A DNA stretch of 12,204 nucleotides, taken from NCBI GenBank assembly GCA_008080615.1, contig VIKJ01000069.1, forward strand, positions 1 through 12,204. The letters run 5' to 3'. The notes below the pieces were generated by a model that made no database searches, was not told the DNA's origin, and saw only the letters and a list, made by a program, of their open reading frames with translations. This document shows, piece by piece, positions 6,877 through 12,204 of the stretch. Position 1 is the first letter of the stretch; every line of letters starts with the position of its first letter. This DNA comes from Chitinophagaceae bacterium. GTDB taxonomy: Bacteria > Bacteroidota > Bacteroidia > Chitinophagales > Chitinophagaceae. Both the position numbers and the translations under genes were made by a program.

Positions 6877-7701
6877 ATGGCACTATTCATTGCATCTCTT
6901 AACTCTGGCAGCAACGGCAATTGCTACTACATTGGCAACCAAAACGAAGCAGTATTGATAGATGCCGGAATCTCTTGTAGGGAAATTGAAATCAGGATGA
7001 AACAAAGAGGCTTATCAATGAAAAATATCAAAGCCATTTTTGTTTCACATGAACATACAGATCATATTAAAGGGGTTTCTACGCTAGCACATAAGTATAC
7101 CATTCCTGTTTATATCACTGCCGAAACTGCTAAACACGGACCCCGATTAATTAAACATTTATCTAATCCTTTTTTTGCCAATGAATCTATAAGCATTGGA
7201 GACTTAATGGTTGTTCCTTTTACTAAAGAACACGATGCTGTAGACCCACATAGTTTTGTAGTAAGTTTCAATGGAATCACTGTAGGAATCATCACCGATA
7301 TAGGCATCGCTTGTGATCAGGTAAAACACTATTTCAAACAATGCCATGCTGTATTTTTAGAATCCAATTATGATGAAACATTATTAGAAACAGGCAGGTA
7401 CTCCCTATTGTTAAAAAACAGAATTCGGGGCGGGAAGGGTCATATTTCTAATAGGGAAGCATTGGATTTATTCAATAACCATCGGTCTCCCCATCTTACC
7501 CACTTATTATTGTCGCACCTTTCCAAAGAAAATAATTCTCCAGAAATAGCTATGCAGCTTTTTCAACCTTCAGCAGGAAAGGTTCAAATTATGGTAGCAT
7601 CTAGATACGAAGCCAGTGAAGTATTTAAAATAAGTACTGAAAAAGTATCTGTTTTGAAGGTAGCCAACCCAAAAACAAGGCAGTTTCGGCTATTTGAATA
7701 A
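6877..7701 (+). CDS. MBL-fold metallo-hydrolase, WalJ/YycJ-like
   Basis: A 274-residue cytoplasmic protein of the metallo-beta-lactamase fold, most like the YycJ/WalJ group. The opening SLNSGSNGNCYYIG (7-20) and VLIDAGISCREIEIRM are typical of that group. The metal-binding signature HEHTDH is at 58-63 (His58, His60, Asp62, His63). Further ligand regions are TKEHDAVDPHSF, IITDIG and the C-terminal LLSHLSKENNSPE. WalJ-like proteins in Firmicutes are linked to the cell cycle and DNA processing, and related members have been described as 5'-3' exonucleases; the role in Bacteroidota is not established. It is transcribed away from the DinB-like operon. The next gene in the same direction starts 73 bp downstream. 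Confidence 0.88.
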   Translation: MALFIASLNSGSNGNCYYIGNQNEAVLIDAGISCREIEIRMKQRGLSMKNIKAIFVSHEHTDHIKGVSTLAHKYTIPVYITAETAKHGPRLIKHLSNPFFANESISIGDLMVVPFTKEHDAVDPHSFVVSFNGITVGIITDIGIACDQVKHYFKQCHAVFLESNYDETLLETGRYSLLLKNRIRGGKGHISNREALDLFNNHRSPHLTHLLLSHLSKENNSPEIAMQLFQPSAGKVQIMVASRYEASEVFKISTEKVSVLKVANPKTRQFRLFE

Positions 7702-7739
7702 TACACCAAGTACCCACTTCTATTGTTTTATCTCATTTT

Positions 7740-7764
7740 TTTGGTAAATTGTTACTGAACCAAA
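7740..7764. repeat. 6-bp interrupted inverted repeat upstream of the DoxX-like gene
   Basis: TTTGGT (7740-7745) and ACCAAA (7759-7764) are exact reverse complements separated by 13 bp, ending 10 bp before the DoxX-like ATG. It may be a binding site, but arms this short arise often by chance. Confidence 0.2.
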
Positions 7765-7774
7765 CCTGTACGCT

Positions 7775-8182
7775 ATGAAACATTATCACATCGTTTCTAG
7801 AATAGCTATTTATTTGCTATCAGTAGTGCTCATTATTTTTGGGATTTTTCACTTCTTATACCCCCGCGATTTATTTGTTTATGTACCCGTTTTTATGGTT
7901 GGGGGAATCCTATACGCCTACATAGTTGGCGCATTGTTTATTATTGTAGGGCTTTCCTTTTTAACCAACCAATATGTAAAGTTTACCAGTTATTTATTGG
8001 TAGCATTGATGTTGATCTTTATTCTATCTATCCATGTACCTAATTACTTAAACGCAGGTACAAGAGACATGAAGATTGCAGCCCTGATTAATATATTAAA
8101 AGATGCTGCCATTATGGGCTTTGTTTTGCACATAGCAGCAGGGGCTCATCACCAACACTTGCATTTTGAAGAAAGCGATTAA
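7775..8182 (+). CDS. DoxX-like small membrane protein
   Basis: A 135-residue protein with four predicted membrane helices (about residues 8-28, 43-64, 70-87 and 103-123). The pattern FGIFHFLYPRDL at the end of helix 1 and VPVFMVGG before helix 2 are typical of DoxX/DoxX-like proteins. The family has quinone-linked members (DoxD/DoxA thiosulfate:quinone oxidoreductase) but most are uncharacterised, so no reaction is assigned. The C-terminal tail after the last helix is rich in histidine (HHQHLH, 125-130), which might bind a metal. It lies between the WalJ-like and ChaN-like genes on the same strand with 73- and about 90-bp gaps, so it is probably transcribed on its own or weakly linked to them. 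The start at 7775 is the first Met and gives the expected short cytoplasmic lead-in. Confidence 0.75.
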   Translation: MKHYHIVSRIAIYLLSVVLIIFGIFHFLYPRDLFVYVPVFMVGGILYAYIVGALFIIVGLSFLTNQYVKFTSYLLVALMLIFILSIHVPNYLNAGTRDMKIAALINILKDAAIMGFVLHIAAGAHHQHLHFEESD

Positions 8183-8216
8183 ATAAGTTTATTGCTTTTC
8201 ATCATATGCTTAATCT

Positions 8217-8240
8217 ATACGGTAATTTTTTTACGCGTAT
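8217..8240. promoter_or_regulatory. Imperfect dyad upstream of the ChaN-like gene
   Basis: ATACGGTAA (8217-8225) pairs with TTACGCGTAT (8231-8240), giving nine base pairs with one unpaired G at 8235 around five T residues. It lies just upstream of the candidate -7 box at 8247-8254, about where a -33 element would be. It could be an operator. It lacks a following T run, so it is not a typical terminator for the DoxX-like gene. Confidence 0.3.
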
Positions 8241-8246
8241 CAGTAC

Positions 8247-8254
8247 TATATTTG
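8247..8254 (+). promoter_or_regulatory. Candidate -7 element of the ChaN-like gene
   Basis: TATATTTG is an exact match to the Bacteroidota -7 consensus TAnnTTTG, 16 nt before ATG 8271 and 22 nt before ATG 8277. The -33 position has only T-rich sequence without a TTTG. Confidence 0.5.
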
Positions 8255-8276
8255 ACTTATAAGTGCAAAGATGATT

Positions 8277-9131
8277 ATGAAAAAAATACTATTTACCCTT
8301 TTGTTTGCTTCAACTTGTTTATTAGCACTATCACAGGATAAGCTACCCTATAAGCTTTATGATTCAGAAGGCAAAAAAGTGAGCTATAAGAAGATGCTTA
8401 AAGTGTTAAAAGAAAAAGATATTGTACTTTTTGGAGAATACCACAATAATGCAATTGCACACTGGATGCAATTGGTTGTTACTAAAGATTTAAAAAACTA
8501 CCGAAACCTGATACTGGGCGCAGAAATGTTTGAAGCAGATAATCAAGCAGCTTTAAATAATTATTTGGCAGGAAAAATAAGCGCCAAGGGGCTTGATTCC
8601 AATACAAGACTTTGGAAAAACTATCCCACTGACTATGCCCCACTAGTTAATTTTGCAAAATCAGAAAAGATACCCTTTATAGCTACCAATATTCCCCGCA
8701 AATATGCATCGTTGGTTTCAAGGGGTGGATTTGGAAAATTAGACAGTTTAACAGCTGAAGAAAAAAGTTGGATGGCTCCTTTACCAATGGATTATGATGC
8801 CAACTTACCTGGGTATGTAAAAATGATGGAAATGATGGCAGGGCATGGAAGTGCAAATATGCCTAAAGCACAAGCCAGTAAAGATGCAACCATGGCCTAT
8901 TTTATTTTGAAAAATTATCAAGCAGGAATGTTGTTTATCCATTACAACGGATCATTTCATTCTGATAATTTTGACGGAATTAACTGGTACTTGAAAAAAG
9001 CCCAGCCTAATTTGAAATACGGAACAATTACCACAGTAAGCCAAAAAGATATCAATAGCCTAATGCCCGAAAATAAAGGCAAAGCCAATTTCATTCTATG
9101 TGTTGATGAAGATATGACCAATACTTATTGA
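8277..9131 (+). CDS. Secreted ChaN-like protein (TIKI/ChaN superfamily, putative haem-binding)
   Basis: An exported protein of the ChaN family, whose characterised members bind haem and are linked to iron uptake. I chose ATG 8277 (284 residues, MKKILFTLLF...); ATG 8271 adds two residues. The signal peptide ends in ALS before QDKLPYK, fitting signal peptidase I. A Cys in the hydrophobic core lacks a proper lipobox, so I do not call it a lipoprotein. The superfamily's GxxH-type motifs are present: GEYH at about 53-56 (in VLFGEYHNN) and GSFH at about 225-228 (in HYNGSFHSD). Other family stretches are AEMFEADNQ, ATNIPRKYASLV and QASKDATMAYF. The last four codons overlap the convergent NamZ-type gene. 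Haem binding is from the family, not proven here; the superfamily also includes proteases and esterases. Confidence 0.85.
   Translation: MKKILFTLLFASTCLLALSQDKLPYKLYDSEGKKVSYKKMLKVLKEKDIVLFGEYHNNAIAHWMQLVVTKDLKNYRNLILGAEMFEADNQAALNNYLAGKISAKGLDSNTRLWKNYPTDYAPLVNFAKSEKIPFIATNIPRKYASLVSRGGFGKLDSLTAEEKSWMAPLPMDYDANLPGYVKMMEMMAGHGSANMPKAQASKDATMAYFILKNYQAGMLFIHYNGSFHSDNFDGINWYLKKAQPNLKYGTITTVSQKDINSLMPENKGKANFILCVDEDMTNTY
8821..8838. repeat. 9-bp perfect tandem repeat inside the ChaN-like gene
   Basis: AAATGATGG occurs twice in a row and encodes the MMEMM part of the protein. The unit is a multiple of three, so copy-number change would keep the reading frame. Confidence 0.85.
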
Positions 9132-9142
9132 TACAATAAGTA
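9122..9142. terminator. Possible bidirectional terminator hairpin over two convergent stop codons
   Basis: TACTTATTG (9122-9130) and CAATAAGTA (9134-9142) are exact reverse complements around a 3-nt loop ATA. The stem contains the TAA stop of the NamZ-type gene (9127-9125) and overlaps the TGA stop of the ChaN-like gene (9129-9131). On the plus strand it is followed by moderately T-rich CTTCTT. On the minus strand there is no T run. The stem is AT-rich, so termination strength is uncertain. Confidence 0.45.
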
Positions 9143-10348
9143 CTTCTTACGCATTTCTTTATATTGACCTAACCCTGGTTCCCAGGAAGTATAAATTTCA
9201 TCAGCCGATTTACCTGCTGCAAGTTGTTGGCGAAATAAATCATTCCCAATAAGGTAATTAATATTGCCAATTTCCTTGCTTTGGCTTTTATCGAAGAATT
9301 TATCTTTTTCTGGAAACTGATTATACAAATCGATCATCCATTGTATATGAATTCTCTTTGTTTTTCTAAGCTCAGCAACATCATAATTACGTAAATCTAG
9401 CCCATAACACTCTTTGTTCATGTGCAGCGGCGTTTCGCTCATCCCAGGTATACTAGTTGGTGTAAATGAAAATGAATAAATGCCTTTATACAATGGGCTA
9501 CCAAAAACGGTAAATGGAAACTGTGTACCTCGTCCATGATTCAACACAGTACCTTCAAATAAACAGGTTGTAGGATAGAGTAAAATACTTTGCTGTGTAT
9601 TTAAATTAGGCGATGGCTTTACAGGTAAGGTATAAAGCAAATCATGAGTGTAATTGGCCACTTTGATGATCTTCAAAGAACATTTTAATTGATTGGGTAA
9701 CCATCCTTCCCCATTAATCATTTGTGCAAATTCTGCAATGGTCATGCCATGTGCAATGGGTATGGGAAACATTCCAATTCCCGACTTGTATTTCATGTCT
9801 AAAATAGGCCCATCTACTAAATAACCATTTGGATTTGGGCGATCCAGCACCAACAACTCTTTGCCATTTTCCGCACAGGCTTCCATTACATGGGCTAATA
9901 CATTTATATAGGTATAGAATCTGCAGCCCACATCTTGTATATCAAAAATCATTAAATCTATATCGGCCATATCTTCCTTAGATGGCTTTCGCTTTGAACC
10001 GTATAAGGAGATTACTTTAACTCCAGTTGTAGGATCATTTTCATCTGCTACTTTAACACCCGCACTTGCTTTTCCTCTAAAACCATGTTCAGGACCAAAA
10101 ACTTTTACAATATTGATGCCCCTAGATAACATACTATCTACAAAATGCTTGTTCCCAACAATTGTAGTAGGATTGGCCAATAAGCCAATTCTTTTCCCTT
10201 TAAGATATTGAATGTACAGATTGGTTTGATCAGCACCTGTAATGATGGGTATTTCTTTGGCCCAAATAGGGCTACTATTCAAAAATAAAAACCCAACCAC
10301 AACACAAAAAATTGGATTGACTAGGAACAATCGGGATGATTTTTTCAT
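9125..10348 (-). CDS. namZ: Secreted exo-beta-N-acetylmuramidase, NamZ type (DUF1343, GH171)
   Basis: A 407-residue exported glycosidase-like protein of the DUF1343 family, whose characterised member NamZ (YbbC of Bacillus subtilis) releases terminal N-acetylmuramic acid from peptidoglycan-derived glycans. The signal peptide has a hydrophobic core at about 7-23 and a likely cleavage after IWA (30). Conserved blocks occur in family order: LLANPTT (56-62), VFGPEHGFRG (83-92), FDIQDVGCRFYTYI (135-148), LDRPNPNG (168-175), PIAHGMT (197-203), PSPNL (245-249), PTTCLFEGT (259-267) and GRGTQFPF (272-279). The length is typical for the mature enzyme plus signal. There is no lipobox, so it is probably periplasmic or secreted. 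Partners such as NagZ, an amidase or a MurNAc kinase are not in the window. The gene overlaps the convergent ChaN-like gene by 7 bp. The activity is assigned by family only. Confidence 0.9.
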   Translation of the reverse strand: MKKSSRLFLVNPIFCVVVGFLFLNSSPIWAKEIPIITGADQTNLYIQYLKGKRIGLLANPTTIVGNKHFVDSMLSRGINIVKVFGPEHGFRGKASAGVKVADENDPTTGVKVISLYGSKRKPSKEDMADIDLMIFDIQDVGCRFYTYINVLAHVMEACAENGKELLVLDRPNPNGYLVDGPILDMKYKSGIGMFPIPIAHGMTIAEFAQMINGEGWLPNQLKCSLKIIKVANYTHDLLYTLPVKPSPNLNTQQSILLYPTTCLFEGTVLNHGRGTQFPFTVFGSPLYKGIYSFSFTPTSIPGMSETPLHMNKECYGLDLRNYDVAELRKTKRIHIQWMIDLYNQFPEKDKFFDKSQSKEIGNINYLIGNDLFRQQLAAGKSADEIYTSWEPGLGQYKEMRKKYLLYQ

Positions 10349-10351
10349 AAA

Positions 10352-10361
10352 GTAATATTAC
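10352..10361. repeat. 10-bp palindrome just upstream of the namZ start
   Basis: GTAATATTAC is a perfect palindrome ending 3 nt before the namZ ATG (10348) in the gap between namZ and the cupin gene. It could be a small operator, but the sequence is AT-rich and a chance palindrome is quite possible. Confidence 0.2.
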
Positions 10362-10402
10362 AAAACAAACACTTAATCCCAATGAATATTTGATGAAAAT
10401 GG

Positions 10403-11002
10403 CTACAAATGAACCTTATATTCTTTCATTATTCCAGGCAATAAATCTGGTCGATAGTGAATATCGTGCTTCTTTTCTAGCATTTTAAAATCAGCTGAAC
10501 TTGGACGATTGTTTTTGTCAAATAATGCAGCTAATTCTTTCAAGTATTTTTCATGACCACCTGGTAAACATATATCAATTGTTTTAGCTGGAACATCCCC
10601 ACTATTCCAAAATGTATGCACCATTCCTCTAGGTCTTAAATGCCATCCACCAGCTGAAACTTTTGTAACCGTATTGCCTGTTAAAATGTGCACCGTACCT
10701 TCTAGTACCCTACATAATTCATCAAAATGATCGTGATAATGAGGCAAAGCACCTAATGCTCCTGGCGCAATGGTAATTTCTGCAAGTCCCGCTGTACCGC
10801 TACTTTGTTCACTAGATAATTTAAATTGAATATCCATTTGCCCTATTTTGCCTTTCGCTCCTTCCTCGGCAGATACATAAACGGGTTGAGCTTGGGTCTG
10901 ATTGGTTTGCGCCTGTAGAAAACGGGTAGGCTCTAATCCAGCAACAACCGCCATTGCGGTTATTTGTTGTAACATACTACGTCTATTGATTGCAGTTTTC
11001 AT
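10403..11002 (-). CDS. Tat-exported cupin-domain protein
   Basis: A 199-residue protein with an N-terminal twin-arginine signal, INRRSMLQQITAMAVVAGL (5-23), and one cupin domain. Cupin motif 1 is PHYHDHFDELCRVLEG (87-102), with His88, His90 and Glu95 as likely metal ligands. Motif 2 is GGWHLRPRGMVHTFWNSG (118-135), with His129 as the fourth ligand. Tat export suggests the protein folds and takes up its metal in the cytoplasm before crossing to the periplasm. The substrate is unknown; cupins range from dioxygenases to isomerases and binding proteins. It lies 66 bp downstream of the AraC-family gene on the same strand, so it may be its target or co-transcribed with it. The start at 11002 is fixed by the Tat motif. 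Confidence 0.85.
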   Translation of the reverse strand: MKTAINRRSMLQQITAMAVVAGLEPTRFLQAQTNQTQAQPVYVSAEEGAKGKIGQMDIQFKLSSEQSSGTAGLAEITIAPGALGALPHYHDHFDELCRVLEGTVHILTGNTVTKVSAGGWHLRPRGMVHTFWNSGDVPAKTIDICLPGGHEKYLKELAALFDKNNRPSSADFKMLEKKHDIHYRPDLLPGIMKEYKVHL

Positions 11003-11021
11003 TTGAATAATTTTTTCAAAT
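11001..11021. repeat. 7-bp inverted repeat at the cupin gene start
   Basis: ATTTGAA (11001-11007) and TTCAAAT (11015-11021) are exact reverse complements with a 7-nt loop. On the minus strand the downstream arm runs into the AT of the cupin start codon (11002-11000), so in RNA the hairpin could partly cover the start. The arms are AT-rich and short. Confidence 0.3.
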
Positions 11022-11024
11022 ATC
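11017..11024 (-). promoter_or_regulatory. Candidate -7 element of the cupin gene
   Basis: On the minus strand this reads GATATTTG, one mismatch from TAnnTTTG, 14 nt before the cupin ATG. No TTTG lies 19-21 bp upstream of it. Confidence 0.3.
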
Positions 11025-11068
11025 CATTAGAAAAATACCAATAAATAGTACAAAAACGACAATCCTGA

Positions 11069-11896
11069 TTAGCCCAAATGTGATTGCAAATGATATGGTG
11101 TAATTAAAATCAATTCCTCCAAAGACCCTGGATTCATTTTGGTGAATGTTTTAAAGTCTCTGATTAAGTGCATTTGGTCGTAATAGCCGCAGGAATGAGC
11201 TATACTAGTCCAAGTTAAAAAAGGGTTGATTTCTTTCATCCGATATGCTTTAGAAAACCGAATTAATTTAGCATACATTTTTGGAGGCACTCCAATTCGT
11301 TCTTTAAATTGTCTTTCCATTTGCCGCACACTTACAAACGCCATTGAAGCAAGTGTATCCATTGTTATATTTCCATCTTCCTTTAGCAAATAATGTATGG
11401 CATGATCTATTGGCAAAGCAGGTTTTAATAAATTAAACTGTTTAATTAAAAATTGATCAACCAATTTAGGTATCTCGTCATAAGAACTTGAAAATGTTAA
11501 TTTTTCCAATAACAAATGAACAGATTCACCTAAAACAAAGCTTGCATCTATATCCGTATCTGTAAATTCAGACAAAGAAACTTTTAACAAACGATGCAAT
11601 GCACCAGGATAAAAATTAATATAAAACATTAGATGATTGGAACTTAAAGCCAAATGCTTTGTTGAAATTTGAGTTCCTACAAATAAAGCTTTTGGTTTAA
11701 TGACTACTTGATTCGTATTATTTTCATCAATTACTTTAAGAGGGTCATTTAAATAGAAATACAACGACTGTTGAGGAACAGGAGGAAAAGGTGCAACAAT
11801 ATCCGAAAGCCCATCTGTTCTGAATGCAGCAACAAGTGTGTATTCAGTTACAATTTGGCTTAGGCTGCCATGGGGATGATAGTGTTTAACAATCAC
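11069..11896 (-). CDS. AraC-family transcriptional regulator (DUF6597-type N-terminus)
   Basis: A DNA-binding regulator with an N-terminal sensor-like domain of the DUF6597 type and a C-terminal AraC double helix-turn-helix. I chose the GTG at 11896 (275 residues, beginning VIVKHYHPHGSL), because homologues usually begin close to a K.Y.PH.SL pattern. The frame extends to ATG 11947, but those 17 extra residues are just the tail of the adenosine deaminase-family gene read in another frame. In the 275-residue numbering the first HTH (MDTLASMAFVSVRQMERQF) is at about 179-197 and the second (WTSIAHSCGYYDQMHLIRDF) at about 229-248. The GTG is 4 bp after the upstream stop codon, suggesting coupling to that gene. 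The cupin gene downstream is the most obvious candidate target. No effector can be named. Confidence 0.88.
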   Translation of the reverse strand: MIVKHYHPHGSLSQIVTEYTLVAAFRTDGLSDIVAPFPPVPQQSLYFYLNDPLKVIDENNTNQVVIKPKALFVGTQISTKHLALSSNHLMFYINFYPGALHRLLKVSLSEFTDTDIDASFVLGESVHLLLEKLTFSSSYDEIPKLVDQFLIKQFNLLKPALPIDHAIHYLLKEDGNITMDTLASMAFVSVRQMERQFKERIGVPPKMYAKLIRFSKAYRMKEINPFLTWTSIAHSCGYYDQMHLIRDFKTFTKMNPGSLEELILITPYHLQSHLG

Positions 11897-11900
11897 ATAT

Positions 11901-12204
11901 TTAATTTTCCATATAAAATGTAGATTCAAAAACGCGAAATCTTTCATCTAGATTTTTCAATAGCTTTTTCTTTACATTTTCATCTTCTATAAAACTATAC
12001 CGAATGCCATTGTATACAATGTTCTTTATATCACTATATGAAAACGCAGTATACTTTTTTGCCAATAATACATATTGCTCCGTTAGCGTTGTTCTTAATA
12101 TACCTGCATCATCTGTACTTAGTACAATTGGCACCCCAAAGGATTTATACAATAAAATTGGATGACGACTGTCTTTTATATTTAAAATAAAAGCATTACT
12201 AGCT
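11901..12204 (-). CDS. Adenosine deaminase-family metal-dependent hydrolase, C-terminal 100 residues (partial)
   Basis: The frame is open from the right edge of the window to the TAA at 11903-11901, so the 5' part of the gene lies outside. The visible part begins SNAFILNIKDSRHP, then FGVPIVLSTDDAGILRTTL. This matches the end of adenosine/AMP deaminase-type TIM barrels: SN near the start, HP, and the STDD pair of aspartates that includes the last zinc ligand. The tail (SDIKNIVYNGIRYSFIEDE) matches the family's C-terminal helices, which carry the xNGxxxSF pattern. The reaction would be deamination of adenosine or a related purine; substrate specificity cannot be judged from this portion. A TTG codon at 12152 is internal, not a start. 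The AraC-family gene begins 4 bp after its stop. Confidence 0.85.
   Translation of the reverse strand, partial: ASNAFILNIKDSRHPILLYKSFGVPIVLSTDDAGILRTTLTEQYVLLAKKYTAFSYSDIKNIVYNGIRYSFIEDENVKKKLLKNLDERFRVFESTFYMEN

Noticed and set aside
12150..12152. TTG codon as the start of a small independent gene at 11901-12152.
   Set aside because: The same frame continues to the window edge with clear adenosine deaminase sequence (SNAFILNIKDSRHP), so this is an internal codon of a larger gene.
1..12204. A previously undescribed multi-gene defence, mobile or secretion system.
   Set aside because: All full-length genes fall in known families and none resembles a nuclease-helicase set, toxin-antitoxin pair, transposase or phage gene; there are no long repeats and no orphan region over 100 bp.

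Overview
The window looks like chromosomal DNA of an AT-rich member of the Bacteroidota, probably near Chitinophagaceae. Three things suggest this. The protein set is typical (SulP with a short STAS tail, VF530-type protein, NamZ/DUF1343, ChaN-like protein, DUF6597-type AraC regulator). There are no strong Shine-Dalgarno sequences. Several genes have TAnnTTTG-like -7 elements close upstream of their start codons. The taxonomic placement is inference from familiarity, not from a search. Coding density is very high: no gap reaches 100 bp, and there is no RNA gene, insertion sequence, CRISPR array or phage gene.

Layout. Positions 1-1591 (minus) hold the first 23 codons of an unidentified gene and, upstream of it, a SulP anion transporter. 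Positions 1681-2853 (plus) hold a class V PLP aminotransferase, divergent from SulP. Positions 2858-3073 (minus) hold a small VF530-family DNA-binding protein. Its start codon faces that of a GntP gluconate permease (3103-4407, plus) across only 29 bp, and those 29 bp carry a perfect dyad. Positions 4411-6825 (minus) form a tight operon dinB-like > gntK > gnd that converges on gntP. Positions 6877-9131 (plus) hold a WalJ/YycJ-like metallo-beta-lactamase-fold protein, a DoxX-like membrane protein and a secreted ChaN-like protein. Positions 9125-12204 (minus) hold a secreted NamZ-type exo-N-acetylmuramidase, a Tat-exported cupin, an AraC-family regulator and the 3' end of an adenosine deaminase-family gene.

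How the genes work together. The one clear pathway is gluconate use: GntP imports gluconate, GntK phosphorylates it to 6-phosphogluconate, and Gnd oxidises this to ribulose-5-phosphate with CO2 and a reduced cofactor. The pathway is split over two convergent transcripts with no GntR-type regulator in the window. NamZ fits recovery of MurNAc from peptidoglycan outside the cytoplasm, but its usual partner enzymes are absent. The remaining genes are housekeeping-like or of uncertain role.

I did not find a convincing undescribed multi-gene system. The most interesting details are small: a 10-bp tandem duplication at the gntK/gnd junction whose loss would fuse the two enzymes in frame; the symmetric gntP/VF530 intergenic dyad; and a hairpin lying exactly over two overlapping convergent stop codons.
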